A stretch of DNA of 64,000 nucleotides, taken from positions 4,064,631 to 4,128,630 of the forward strand of contig NC_051108.1 in assembly GCF_901709675.1 (NCBI RefSeq), given 5' to 3'. Below are positions 47,443-60,750 of this stretch, piece by piece; positions within the stretch are counted from its first letter, which is position 1; every line of letters begins with the position of its first letter. Below the pieces are notes generated by a model. The model was not told the origin of the DNA and ran no database searches. It was given only the letters and a program-made list of their open reading frames with translations. The position numbers were made by a program, and so were the translations under genes. Source of the DNA: Syngnathus acus. Lineage: Eukaryota > Chordata > Actinopteri > Syngnathiformes > Syngnathidae.

Positions 47443-48674
47443 ATTTTGCTTTCACTCAATCTCACACACAATGTACATTATTTTCCTGAGAAAACCAATA
47501 ATCTGGTGAGTAAAAACCGAATTAAATTATTTGATTAATATACTGCATGTTAATCTTTTAAATTTATAGCCATAAAGTATGGCTATTTTTTTTTTTAATT
47601 ACTTTAGTGCTTTGTAACTGGGGTGAGACCCTCAAAAGTCACCGACACCTGACTTCATTTTGAGGATATCAATTGGTGTTCTGTCCAGTGGGTTCTGCAA
47701 AATCTGCAACCTGGTAAAGATGGCCGTACTCATGGGTCAACGTGTGCACGGAATTGGCGGGCACAGCCGTGAGAATTGGACCAATATTTTGGCCTGGGTT
47801 GTGTTTCCTTTGCCACGAAACACCCGCTGGTCTTGCTGGCAAGCTTGTGAAAAATGACCCATCTGTTACATGCGATTATTCCCGACAAAAGATATCACCT
47901 GTTTGGAGACACTCAGGAGAGGTTGGATCATGGGAGAAATTTGTTTGTCTTGGGCGCTGGACAGTATAGACGACCTCCCCACCCCCCAAAAATTGGAAGC
48001 CAAGCCAACCATTGATTCTGTTTGACCTTTAAAGCTTCAACTGTATTATCATGTTGATAAACACACAATAACATCTAAAGGGAAATTGAGGTGAGAGTGG
48101 CTGAAAAAAAAATCTCTACCTGCATTGCAACTTCCATCCAGGAGGCAAACCTTCATCCAAAGTGAGACTAATACACCATCTGCATTTTAATGTCTGAAAC
48201 GAAACGATATTGCTTTTGAGTGATGAATTGGTGTCATGTCAGGAGGGAGGACAATAAAATTTGGCTGAGGAGATGTTGCTGCAGGATGCTCAAGCACCTG
48301 ACCTCAGGAAGCCACACCCCCTTCTCTCTGCCATCTGTGGCTCACAGGCATGAGTGTGTGTATATACAGTATGTGTGTGTGTGTTTAATTTGGATGATTC
48401 ACTGGTTCTGGCAAGGTCGACCTAGGCTGGTCTGAGATGGATCGAGTTTGGATCAGGTGGAGGAGTTAACATCGGAACCTTGTCTCCTGTTCTCCCATCT
48501 GCTCAGCGGCATGGAGGTGCATGTGGGTGATAATAACCCTGTGTGTGTGTGTATGTGTGTATGTGTGTGTGCAAAACAAGTAAACTAAGACTCACCCATA
48601 TTATTTGAGGTATGAGATATCAGCATTCTTTAATTTCTTAGCCAAAAATAACTCCCTTTTGAAAAACTAGTATA

Positions 48675-48875
48675 CAGGACTGTCTCAGAAAATTAGAATA
48701 TTGTGATAAAGTTCTTTATTTTCTGTAATGCAATTAAAAAAAACAAAAATTAAATTAATAAATGGCTTGCAATATTTCAGTGATGAATCCAGAATGTATG
48801 ACTTTTCAGTTTTTTTAATTGCATTACAGAAAATAAAAAACTATCACAATATTCAAATTTTCTGAGACAGCCCTG
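48675..48875. mobile_element. 201-bp palindromic mariner-like MITE
   Basis: The left half (CAGGACTGTCTCAGAAAATT, AATATTGTGATA, TTTCTGTAATGCAATT) is mirrored by the right half (AATTGCATTACAGAAA, TATCACAATATTC, TTTCTGAGACAGCCCTG). TA dinucleotides flank it. Almost the whole element can fold on itself. This element type is widespread in vertebrates. Confidence 0.88.
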
Positions 48876-50114
48876 TAGTGCAAAACGCTTGTTAAATAAT
48901 GTGTAGATAATAATAATAATAATAGGCTTGGCTTTTATATTTAAAGTTCCCACCAAAATGAAAATACTGCCCATTTGAACCCGTCAAATATAACACTCAG
49001 CAAAATGAGATCCACCAAGGTGATCAGAAATCTGTCTTAATAACATCTTTGAATCACAAGGACAATAAGCACAAATGCATTCCTCCCAGAAGGATTCTTC
49101 AATAGGGCGAGAGGCTCCCACAGTCAAAGCTGTGCTGCTCCTTCATGCTACAATGACTTTTTATTTCTCGGGGTACAAATTAGTAGTTTCAGCAGGATCT
49201 GGGTTAGCTTGCTCTCTGAGGTACAAATCACACCTTTAACTGCTGAGCATAAGATGTCTGCTGCTCTCGCTAATGTCAATGGTGCAGTATTTCTTCTGCT
49301 TTTTTTTTTTTTTTTAAGATGTGAAGAGCCTATAATCCAGGGATGCACAGCAGCATACAAACATACAGGTAATAGCAGCCAGTGTGATTATGTCCTGGAA
49401 GGACCCTATGATGAACAAATTATTTATAGTACATTCTACCATTTGGGTAAAATCAGGCTTGTTTCTAAAACATAACCTAAGTTAATGCAGAGAGCTGACC
49501 TAATTACGTGTTAATTTATGTTGATGCAGTTTTGAGTAAGCGGAATTCCAAAGTTAGTTAAGTGGATTTAGCTTTTTAAAATCCTGTTGGTGTGGCGGGG
49601 GATGCATATAGTTGCTTTTATGTTATGAGGAAATGTAGCTGCTGAGTGGGATGCCATAGAGTAGAAATGGGCTTTTCTTATTTTTAAAGAAGCATTTTTT
49701 TCATAATTTAAAACAGTTTTCATGTTTTGATGAACATGACATAGTTTCACTGAAATACCACGAGGATCACAAATTATAGCAGATTATTATTATGACCTAT
49801 TTTTTGGTTTTACTAAACCTTTAGCGCACTGGAAGGTGAGATTTGCTGCCGTCAATTGCGATGATGATTTGAACTCCCTGGGCACTGTTTTGGAAGGCAG
49901 ACTTGGCGGTGTAGTCAAACGTATTTGTGATTTTCAAATCTATGCTGGGAGTTCCGGCTGACGTGCCCCTCAGCGCATCTCAGTATTTGGTGACAAAAAA
50001 AAAAAGCAGACACATTTTTAGAGCACCTAAAAGCAGGTCAAACTTGTGGCGCAGGTGGTGTATTTGTTTGAGGTGCAGTCAGAGAGAAAATAGGGCCTCT
50101 TGTCTTTAGAGGAA

Positions 50115-50348
50115 CCGTATTTTCCGCACTATAAGACGCACTGGATTATAAGGCGCACCTTCAATGAATGGCCCATTTTAAAACTTTGTCCATATATAAG
50201 ATATATACATTTGGCCCGCGGGCCGAACTTTGGACATGCCTGCTGTAGTGGCTCAATATTGGTCCATATATAAGGCGCACCTGATTATAAGGCGCATTTT
50301 GAGAAAATCGGAGGTTTTTAGGTGCGCCTTATAGTGCGGAAAATACGG
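50115..50348 (-). mobile_element. TA-flanked MITE, copy 3 (subtype C, inverted, nested insert)
   Basis: Has the ends of copies 1 and 2. The left flank is AA rather than TA, the right flank TA. An internal block around 50209-50262 (GGCCCGCGGGCCGAAC then TTGGACATGCCTGCTG) is not part of the basic element. It resembles one end of another hAT family, and is shared with copy 6. Confidence 0.85.
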
Positions 50349-51535
50349 TATATATTTTACAAATGAGCTAATATTTGTATAAAAAAATATTACAAATTAG
50401 TTAATCACCAAATTTAAGCAAGATGAAATTTAACACAAGGCCTTTGCCCACTTGAATCATTCCCATTTCTATTCTCAAAACCTGATCATTTGCTCACTGG
50501 CTCCTGATAGAGAAAGAGATTGCATCAGCATGTCACAAAATCAATAGCAGTTTCATAAGGAAATCATCACTCCCGCTCACCATTTTCCATTTCCTATGAC
50601 CGAGCTGACTTTTTTTTTTTTTCTTTCCTTCCTGGCGACTGGACAGAGATTGCGACAGATCGCAGAACAGTGCTAAAGCTGTGTCGCAATCAATACGCAG
50701 TGGGCAAAGCGTTGGAGCCGAGGATAAACAGTAGAGATTGCTCCAAGGGTTGAGCATTGATATGTGATTAAAGTCAGAGGATCCCTCCGCTGCGCGCAAC
50801 TTGTGAGTGAGATTTCTGACGTGGCGGTAATTGGTCTGGAAAAACAATCAATAAATTTGGCGGGTAAGCTTGACGCATCTGTCGAGGCTCTCCGACAATG
50901 TAGCGGCAATGCTGACATTTCAACCTGTGACTGAAATTGACATTTATGTTGAATGGGATTAGATTCGGACTCAACAACAATCGATGCGGTTGTTGAAAAA
51001 AAAAAATATATATATACTAAAAAAAACCACTGCTACTAACATCAAGGATGTTTGGCTCCTTCTTTGCTTTGTTTTTAAAATGTTCAGTGACAAAACAGTG
51101 CTTTTTAGGATACTATCAAATATTTTTTTTTTTCAAAGCATTGCACAGCAAATTAATTCAGTGTAAATTCAAAATGATTACCACACACTTTTTGGAATAA
51201 GAGAACATTTCATATGGAAAATAAATCACGGTAAGTGGTAGAGTCATTTAATGTCCGTATCCCCATGACATCATTTTGGAGAGCAGGCCATCATTTTCAA
51301 GAAGGTCATTGATAATGCATGGACATGTCATCATACGTCTTGACGTGGTGACAGCCTTGTGCCTCGGAGCAATCGCTTTCACAGACCAATTAAATGGCCA
51401 ATCAAATAACATCTCATCAAAAATGACTTGATTTTACATTCCTGAACAGCTAGGACAGAATAAAGTATTCCTAACCTTATAATTACATTTATTCATGAAG
51501 TGAAGATGTTTGCTGCTCTTGAGCATTTGTGTGTA

Positions 51536-51915
51536 CCGTATTTTCTGCACTATAAGGCGCACCGGATTATAAGGCGCACCTTTAATGAACGGCCCATTTT
51601 AAAACTTTGTTCATATATAAAGCGCACCGGATTATAAGGCGCATAGAATAAATAACTCAACGTTGCTCAAATGTTAATGCAATCACAATATAGTAACACT
51701 TGAAATAGTGAAAACAATAACAATATATCAATAACTCAATGTTGCTCAAACGTTAATATCACACAACACACAAAATAAACACGCAAAGCTTACTTTAATA
51801 ACTTAGTCCTCATCCACGAATCCATATTGGTCCATATATAAGGCGCACCAGATTATAAGGCGCACTTGAGAAAATTGGAGGTTTTTAGGTGCGCCTTATA
51901 GTGCGGAAAATACGG
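51536..51915 (-). mobile_element. TA-flanked MITE, copy 4 (subtype B, inverted)
   Basis: Same ends and interior as copy 2 but in opposite orientation, 380 bp against 389 bp, with TA flanks. Confidence 0.88.
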
Positions 51916-52790
51916 TATGTATGTGTGTGTCAAACATCCTCATATCGAAAAGCTTTTTCAGCTACTTCCATTGTTGTCTGTGTCATGGTTGGCATCTGTT
52001 TAAATCAAGTGTAAATAAAACAGAGATGCTGGCAGCAGTGAGGTTACAAACAGTGCATGATGCAAACTTTGTTTACTAGGAGGCCTGCCTGATCTGGGAG
52101 CTCGTGTGTGTGTCTTTGCTTTTGTTGTGTCTATTTGTGTTTGTTTTCATCCTAAAAAAAAAAAAGAAAAAACAAGTGTTGTATTGAATCTCTTTTGGCT
52201 CACTGTCATGCTAAGGGCGTTGTGAGATTTTGATCCAGGGGGTCTTAGCCAACAGCTGGCTGCAAGTGTCACATACTTTGGCCCAACAGGGTCTCAAGTG
52301 CGAGTGTGATGCGATTTTCTTTTTTTATTTTGGCAACACGTTGGTGCTAAATGATCACCTCTGTGGCGTGTTGTCATGTTTTGCCTAGCGATCACTTCAG
52401 AGCAGTGTCAAATTTACATTGACATCACTGGAGTGGCAGCAGCTGCCACGGCCAAAAGCCCGGGCTCCTCTACTGATATGACATAAATAAGAGGAGGAGG
52501 TCCATGAAGGGGGAGACACGACTGTTTACAGCGTGCAAATTTGTTGGATGAGAGTATGTCAGTGCATTTGAGATTAATGATATGAGGAAAATGATGCAAT
52601 AAATCGAACTCTCTAGGTGTGATTTAATAACGCTGGCTCAAGGCTCTTAAAGTGACCGTATGCAGAATTTTCAAATGAAAACAATCAATGGAGCTCCAAC
52701 CACTGATAGGCTAACAGTAAGTATAAGAATAAATTTAAAATACATTTAAAATAGTAAACAAATAAATAAACGAATAAATATATAAAGATA

Positions 52791-52814
52791 AATATATATA
52801 TATATATATATATT

Positions 52815-52866
<52 letters not shown>
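52791..52866. repeat. (AT)n microsatellite with mirrored flanks
   Basis: Long AT runs interrupted by TTGTTTTATAT. The flanks AAATAAATAAACGAATAAAT and AATCAATAAATAAATAT are similar on both sides, as in expanded palindromic low-complexity DNA. Confidence 0.9.
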
Positions 52867-52868
<2 letters not shown>

Positions 52869-52960
52869 AATGAATCAATAAATAAATATATAAAGATATT
52901 AAAAAATATATATATATATATAACAAATAAATAAATATATAACATTAAAAAAAATATATA

Positions 52961-53128
52961 CCGTAATTTTCGGACTATAAGTCGCACCGGAGTATAAGTC
53001 GCACCAGCCATAAAATGCCCAAAAAAGTGAAAAAAAACATATATATGTATATAAGTCGCTCCTGAGTATAAGTCGCCCCCCCACCCAAACTATGAAAAAA
53101 ACCGCGACTTATAGTCCGAAAATTACGG
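52961..53128. mobile_element. TA-flanked MITE, copy 5 (distinct short family)
   Basis: Ends CCGTAATTTTCGGACTATAA and TTATAGTCCGAAAATTACGG. Subterminal AAGTCGCACC replaces the AAGGCGCACC of the other six copies. It inserted at a TA within the AT microsatellite. Only 168 bp, no ORF. Confidence 0.85.
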
Positions 53129-53177
53129 TATATATATATATAAAACAAATGAATAAATAAATGAATAAATATATATA

Positions 53178-53208
<31 letters not shown>

Positions 53209-53223
53209 CCGCACACACACACA
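53129..53223. repeat. AT and (AC)n microsatellite
   Basis: TATATATATA continues from the MITE boundary, then ATAAATA repeats, then about 17 AC units broken by CCCG. Confidence 0.85.
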
Positions 53224-54343
53224 ACCCAGGTTTTCATAATATAAAAAGTGAAAACTTTTCGTCAGCATTATTAGTCTGCTATCTGACCTAAATTCCCTAA
53301 AAACAAAACATTTTGACCCGAAGTAGATTTTTCTTCTCATTAAAAAATTTCTCTTAAGTTAATTTCTCACTTTGCTGCCGCTGTTATTCAACAACTGCAT
53401 ATTTGATTCATTGCCATAATACTTGACAGGTCATTTAACATAATGACTATTGGACCTGTAGATGTAAATATTTAGTCAGCGTGATCAGCCACATCATGCC
53501 GCCTGCAGCTGAACTTAAACAATATATTAAATACGAATAGTTGAATTGTGAATAGAACAGTGGGTGTGCTCGCCCAGCATGTCCTATAATCACACGTCAT
53601 ATTAAATTGAATTCCTACTTGGCTGAATATGACATAGAATACCTTTTTAATTAAATCAAATTCTATTTACAAAAAAGCAAAGTGGCACTGTGGGAAATCG
53701 AGTTCCGATCTGAGGGAGCCTGTGTTGTTTGTGTTTATGACATTATAAACCCCTGAGGCTGAGCAAGTTTGTTTGCTTCATGCAGGGGGGAATACACTTA
53801 ACTGACACCCGATGAAAGTGTGTCACACACATACACACACAACTTGGCACCCACGCTGATAAAAGATCATAACTGACTATTCCATTGCTGAGTCGATGCG
53901 GCATACTGACAACACTGGTAGAGGCGCACTAATAGAAAGTCTCGGAATACAATTGTTGACACATCCTATTTGCCTTTGTCATACGATTCTATTTCCGCTA
54001 GCATATAATTGACTGTCAAAAATGACTTCCCGCGTGTGTTGAGAAATGTTTTGGGAAATATAGCTTGCTTTAATAGAAATGGTGTAAGATCGATAAATGG
54101 GCATCTTGTAGAGGACTTTTTTTTGTTTTGTAAGAACACTTGTTGCTCACGTTGCAATAAATAAGACAAATATTTCTTTTTACCCTTGTCACGAACCGAA
54201 TCTGACAATGTAAACAGTCGTATTGGTAAAGTTATTTCCAATGCTATTAGCCGAGCAATTTTCTGTAACTGAACCCAAAATAACATCCTCTAGATCATTT
54301 TGATGGCACATTGGCTTCTAATGGGGAGAATAGTCTCACTCTC

Positions 54344-54357
54344 GTTGCCATGGTGAC
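54344..54357. promoter_or_regulatory. RFX X-box motif
   Basis: GTTGCCATGGTGAC fits the RFX consensus GTTGCC-AT-GGYRAC, in unique DNA with no gene nearby. Confidence 0.35.
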
Positions 54358-55265
54358 CCCATAGTTCCTACTTTGCCGGTTCCATTTCCTTCCAATTGGA
54401 TTTAGATATTGGATTTTTAAACATGTTGACTACTAAGTAGGCCTACATTATTAATAAATGAAAACGTAGTTACAGCAAACGGATTTTATATTGGCCATAC
54501 AGTAGCATTTATATTATATTGTAAATACATATATCTTTATTGATCCAGCACTTTCACAACAGCTGTCACTTCAATATATTTCATGCCTTTTTGCACAATT
54601 TAAAATGGCCGTGTCTTACACAAGTGAATCAGCTCTTTGTAGGTTTACAAATTACTTGGTTTATGGTGAGGATTGATTTTGACATCATGATGACAAGCCC
54701 GCCCCCGACAAAAAAAAATGTTGTTCATTCCTTGTCCAGCCTCCTAATTAATGTTACTCGTGTCAACATCTCCTTTAATAATTAAATGAACAAGTTACAG
54801 TGTGTTTCGCTCTAATAGAGGTTATGAACAACCATGATAAGGGTCTACAATTCCAATATTGTTCCACCTTTTGGAGACAAGGCCAAATGTGGGCTGTAGA
54901 AGAAAAGTCAGTGAGAATCAATTGACAGATCAAGGAGGAGTGAAGTGACGGATGGGTATTTATCCTCCCTCCCTTCACCTCAATGAGGACTCTGTTACCT
55001 TGATGCTTAAACACCTGGCCCATAAAGCGACACTCTCAGGGATCAAGCGCAGACACCGCATCAACTAGAAGGGCACTCTGTAGGGACTAAGGCCGATAAG
55101 ACAACCTCCTGCTTTAAAATACAATGTTGGTATGAACGGAAAAGTCAGAGGTTGCCACTGTGGCTCGATCATTTTATGAACAAAATAGGAAGCCACCCGG
55201 CTGAGCGGAACATTCGTCATTTTATCAACACTGAGCTCAATGTTTGTGTGTAATGAGATGGTGTA

Positions 55266-55572
55266 CCGTATTTTCCGCACTATAAGGCGCACCTAAAAAC
55301 CTCCAATTTTCTCAAAAGCCGACAGTGCGCCTTATAATCAGGTGCGCCTTATATATGGACCGATATTGAGCCACTACAGCAGGCGTGTCCAAAGTCCGGC
55401 CCGCGGGCCAAATGTATATATCTTATATATGGACAAAGTTTTAAAATGGGCCATTCATTGAAGGTGCGCCTTATAATCTGCTGTGCCTTATATATGGACA
55501 AAGTTTTAAAATGGGCCATTCATTGAAGGTGCGCCTTATAATCCGGTGCGCCTTATAGTGCGGAAAATACGG
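55266..55572 (+). mobile_element. TA-flanked MITE, copy 6 (subtype C, forward, nested insert)
   Basis: Same ends and TA flanks. It carries the same nested block as copy 3 (CAGGCGTGTCCAAAGTCCGG then CCCGCGGGCC at about 55379-55410) in the matching orientation relative to the element. The terminal ACTTTGTCC-type segment is duplicated (55430-55475 and 55493-55535). Confidence 0.87.
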
Positions 55573-56146
55573 TAGTTGAGGCAAGTGATGGCAACGTCCC
55601 ACAGCTTCTCTCCAGACAGATGGGGAAAATCTAATGAGCCTGTGAACCTGCTGAGAAGAGCGTACGCGCACATCTGGCTGTGAGTAAGTACACAAACGCG
55701 TGCTTTTAAATTCCCCGGACTCAATAAAAATGGAAAAATTTTGGCCCGATACATCTCTCCCAGCTTCAAACTCCCCCCCCCATTCGCCAGCTTTTCTTAT
55801 TCCCTAAATATAATGCCAAATGAAATCAACTCCGTCTGAGCCGGCAGCATCAGCCGTCTCCCGTGGCAACGCAAAATCCTGCCTGCTTCCCAGCAACCGT
55901 AAAAAAAAAAAAACTTGGTAATCAACACTACTCAGGGGGCGGATTGAATTTGTGTGTGTTGCTGTGTGTCATTCATGACAGCCGCGCAGCAGGAGGGGCA
56001 TCTCGTGACCTTCGCCGGGTGCTAATGTCGTTGCCACGGCAGCACGGCGTGATGCTTTCTGACAGCTTTGCTTCGCCCTTGACGGAAACACAACTCGTAT
56101 ACGATACGTACATTACTATAGTCACACGTTCACGTTACTTCCCGAG

Positions 56147-56158
56147 GCCCCCTGCTGG
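56147..56158 (-). promoter_or_regulatory. CTCF-like motif
   Basis: GCCCCCTGCTGG is the reverse complement of CCAGCAGGGGGC, a CTCF core match. Confidence 0.35.
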
Positions 56159-58378
56159 CCACCATTTGAAGAAAAAGACTCACTTTGTGCAACACACATC
56201 CATCCTCCATCCTCATGCCACTTCATTTGACTTCCCTCTTGACCTTTGATCTTAGGGGAAAGGTTACGTAGGATGACTGTTCGTCTCCTTGCGTGCGTGT
56301 GCGTGAAAGTTTGTGTGTCCCCCGAGTAGTTAGTCATGTGGAGATATTTCATTATATAATAGATGATAGTGTTACAAGATAACCCAATAGAGCTGATGAT
56401 GCATAGTTGTGCAAACACACACACACAAATGCAAACGCACACAAAAATCACACAATCTTTCCTGCTCTTAATCTCTGTCTGCACAGCACGGGGACCCTGA
56501 GCGCATCCTCATGACATTGACAAAGCACTATGGGTGTTTTTGGCAGTCATCCTCCCCTCGTTACCTGCATACCACTTCATCAAAACGGCGAGCACCAAAC
56601 TGGCAAGGGATCAATCAAGTGGCCTCGCTGAGAGACGATGTCATCAACGACGGCACGCGTCCTGGGGGGATTGTTGCTGATAGCTAACATGGATCAGAAT
56701 CAGTGAGGTGAGGAGTCCGCTGACCGGTCCGGGGGAAATATAAATGACTTTGTATCACTGATGTGTTTATGCACATATCCTGTCACAAATCATTTGAATA
56801 ATTGACTTTCGAAGTGATACAGAGCAGTTGGTTAGTTCCTTGCACTCCTCCCAACTTTTGCATGACCTATAGAGTGTGAGAACCGTTTTATCACTTGTGT
56901 TATTTATTAGCTGAAGAGTTCATTTGAATCGAACAAAGTGACTCTCGTATAAATAAATGTGCTTTGTCTTCTGAGTCACTTCACACATTGCTTTCCAGAA
57001 ATATGCCCTCGCATTTCACATCTTTGTTCAGTCAGGTAGCTTAAAATAAACAAAATACTGCTTAATTCAATAATGGCTGACCAAATCTACACAGATTCAA
57101 TTTGTATTCAAGTTAATGATTAACAGCGGGATTGAGTAAAAATTCCGTGATTGTGGTAAGCCTGAAATAACAAGAATCAAATGTCATTCCTCTGCAGGGT
57201 TTTAACAAATGCAACGTGACTGTGTACGGTTATTGTGTAATCTCCCACAGTTATAGCTACTGCAAATCCTATTTGAGGTAATGTACAGCACTTTAAGTCT
57301 TTCTAAATCTCCCTCCCTGACACTCATCCTCAATTTGCAGTGATGCCTTTCTCTTCGTTATTTAGACTATTCTTCTTGCTTGTCAACTTTTACACTGAAG
57401 ACAACATGACAATAGGTTGTATCCATTTTGTGTACCAATTGTCCAAATAAGGTAAATCTTTGTACCTGCACTTACCCCCCAATTCAAAATATCTTTGCCC
57501 CCTCCTCCTTCCCCCAACATTTTAATTGACATAATTAGAGGATTACTGCACAAAGCCAGTTCTGGGTTGCAACCGGCAAGTTGACAGCGAATTCACACGC
57601 CGTTTCTCGGTTTGACACCGACATCCTGGAGGACAACAAAGATAAGGCCATGTCGAAGGAAAGCCCTTCGTTCTTACAAGAGCAAATTAACCTGCTGTGC
57701 CTGGCGGAGAGCTATCTCCTTTCTTCACCTGCATTCCTTGCTTCTTCTCCGTCGTCTTTTCGTCATCTACTTCGGTTTGTTGAATGATTTAATATTGAAG
57801 CCATGTGTGATTGCATCTTAATCATCCCTGCCTTTTGTTATTGTGCTCTAATTTCCCACTTGTTCAACGTCTTTCGTCCCGCTCTTGCGCCTTTAGCGCT
57901 CTCCACATCCATTGCCATCACCGGTGTAGCCGAGCAGTGAACGTCTCACCTGCTGTGGGTTGTTACTAATCATATCCTGCAGCTAAATGGACTAAAATGG
58001 CACCTTTATCATGCCTTTGTTGTCCCTATTACCTCAGGCTTGGATGGAGCTACATTTCCATATCACAAATCTTCTGCTGCAGGCAAATTTTGTGTGCATG
58101 TCTGCTACTGTGGGCGTGTTTGGTCTTCTTCACAAGTGGTAATGAATAGCAGCATGCCGGCAGAGGGGTATCTATACGATATGCACAAGAGTGGTAAAAA
58201 TCTCAACTCATTTGCATACAAGAACAAATGATTCCACTCGTGTGAAGTCATATATTATATTATTGCGCCATGAGAGATGTGGCACGTCAAATAATCCACA
58301 AATGTATTAAACATTTTGTACACTTAATTTCTTTAGAAGTTATTACTACAAATAATGTTCATCTATCTATGTATAGTA

Positions 58379-58773
58379 CCGTATTTTCCGGATTATAAGG
58401 CGCACCGGACTATAAGGCGCACCTTCAATGAATGGCCCATTTTAAAACTTTGTCCTTATATAAGGCGCACCGGACTATAAGGCGCACCATTAATGCATCA
58501 TGTCAGATTTTTAATCCAAATCAAATCATTCTCCATTTTATCTTTTTTATTTCAACTTCAGGCGCAACAAATTACTTTATAATCACAAAATAATGATCCA
58601 TAGTCTTTTTGATTCATGATTCATAGTCTTCAGCGGGCCACTTATGATTGATTTCATGACACAATGCTTCGGGCCAGTTTAAATTTAGGAATTTGGTCCA
58701 TATATAAGGCGCACTGTCGGCTTTTGAGAAAATTTTAGGTTTTTAGGTGCGCCTTATAGTCCGGAAAATACGG
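58379..58773 (-). mobile_element. TA-flanked MITE, copy 7 (subtype A, inverted)
   Basis: Ends CCGTATTTTCCGGATTATAA and TATAGTCCGGAAAATACGG with TA flanks. The interior is the inverse of copy 1 over nearly the full length (for example TCATGATTCATAGTCTTC against GAAGACTATGAATCATGA). Confidence 0.88.
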
Positions 58774-60224
58774 TAACTTAGGCTTCTTTCTACTCCTTTT
58801 CGAACAAATATGAGTTTATTATACAGGGGAAAATTATAATGCAACATCATTCTTTTTTATGTTCTATTGTACTATTGAGTTATCATTTTCTGTATTTTAC
58901 TTTTTTCTTGCATTTCCTTTTTTTTAATGTTCGAAATAAACATTCATTCATTCATAACAGACAGGCAAGAATATTTACAAATGTAAACTGCTGCTTATTG
59001 TGAAGTATACGATCTAAATTCTGTTCTAGTCATGTCTGTTGTTTGCTCATAATGTCAAATTTAATTAAGAAGCGCCGATATTGTAACAGAAGGACTTGTC
59101 GTGTCTGTCGTCCAATCTTTTGGTCTCGCCCTCATTGTTGAACTCTCGCAGCTGCAGGTGTGTTCAATTTGTCAACATGACCTCTACTGTCAATATGGAG
59201 TCACTCCAAGTGACGACTTGTTCGTTTTGTCTTTTCTGTCTGCTGCCTCCGCAACATCCGCCCTCTCTCTTTAGTTGGAGCCTCACTCTGCTCCTGCTAA
59301 TCACAAAGTTACACATTTACATTAATGGCAAACTGATGATGACTCAACAGGTGTTTGGGAGAGGAATTATTCTGTTTTTATAAATGTTTTGTCTCTTCGA
59401 TAGGATTTGGGTACAGACAAACATTTTAGACCCAATTCATGGCAACTTTTTTTTTTCCACATAATAAAGAAGTGACATATGAAAACAATTAACCACAGTT
59501 TTTTCAAATAATAAGCAAGAGATGACATATGAAGACAACTTACCAAATGCTAGCAATTGTTTGACAATAGTGTCCTGTAGTAAAAAGAAAAAGTTGGTTT
59601 GCTGCCACTGGTGATTTGGCAAAAACAAGTTTGCTTGTTCCTCTTATTTTCTCTTCAGTGCTGGTTTCAGTCCAATTCTGGGAACCCGCTATGAAAGTTT
59701 CAAAAAAAGTCCCTTCCGCGACACGAAAACATATACTTAAACATGAGAGGCCAGACGCTAAGATTTTGCCAAAAAAAAAAAAGCAGCTGACCAATCTTTG
59801 TCGGGTATTCCTTAATGTGGATTGCTTTTCCACTGCTGACTGTGACTATTCAGAATATTGTCGAAAAAAAAATCAAGATTAAAACTGACCAAAAACAAAT
59901 GAGATTACCAGACTCCAAACTCTGAAACGTTCCCCTGACAATAGTATCACAATACAGCAATCATCTAGAATATATACTATTAAAATCTCTTGGAAAAAAT
60001 CTACTATTCATGAATAATAAAATATTATGTATGGTATAAAATGAAAGAAAAAAAAAAGGTAAACATCTGAAATTTGCATAAAAATACAAAGAGCATCAGG
60101 AAAGTCAGTCTGCCATCCCACAGTCATTGTATGTTATTTGCACATGAATATTTGATGTTTTATGGTCGCTGATGGTTGAATTTCGCTTGACTTGGTGAAA
60201 TCATTTCCCACTCAGTAGATGTCT

Positions 60225-60335
60225 GTATGTGACTGAGTGGTGACCAGTTCAGTGTGTAGTTTGCATTTCGAGGTTTGCCGTGAGCTCACTTCAGGAAAAT
60301 CGGTAGAGGAATGGATGAATGGATGCCGTCCGTCC
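60225..60335 (+). repeat. Tail of a fish interspersed repeat (sense)
   Basis: TGGTGACCAGTTCAGTGTG, then GAGCTCACTTCAGG, then GAATGGATGAATGGATG resembles the 3' part of a common teleost repeat that ends in ATGGATGG units. It is decayed. Confidence 0.45.
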
Positions 60336-60750
60336 CTAGTAAGAATTAAATTATTTTGATATAGAACTTTACAGCAATTCTGAGTCCAATTCAAGCTCAG
60401 TAGCAGCAAGACTAATTTTCCTGCTCCAACCATCAGAATAAATCAATCTGCATGCGATCGGGTTCTTTCAACTTTTTATTTTATTTCTCTCATATCACTT
60501 TGCCTCAGTAAATCTCTTTATATGGACTGTGTTAGAAGCTGGAGATAGCAGAGCAGTCCGCTGACTTGACTAAACAGCCCGACCATCTGCCCATTTGACC
60601 TACATCTGTAATTGACTGACAGCCAGGCCGATTCATACATGCAAAGATAAGTATGTAGTTTGTTTGTCACGTGTAACCGTCCTACGCTTGATATAATACG
60701 TTTTACATTGCTCCTATATTTGCATCCAAATTGCAGGTGCGTAATAATCA

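Noticed and set aside
52685-53011. 108-codon frame rich in Ile and Tyr
   Set aside because: It is a translation of the (AT)n microsatellite and a MITE end.
57581-57787. Frame with FDTDILEDNKDKAM as a possible exon
   Set aside because: Ordinary codon composition but no recognised family, no convincing splice pair and no neighbouring exons.
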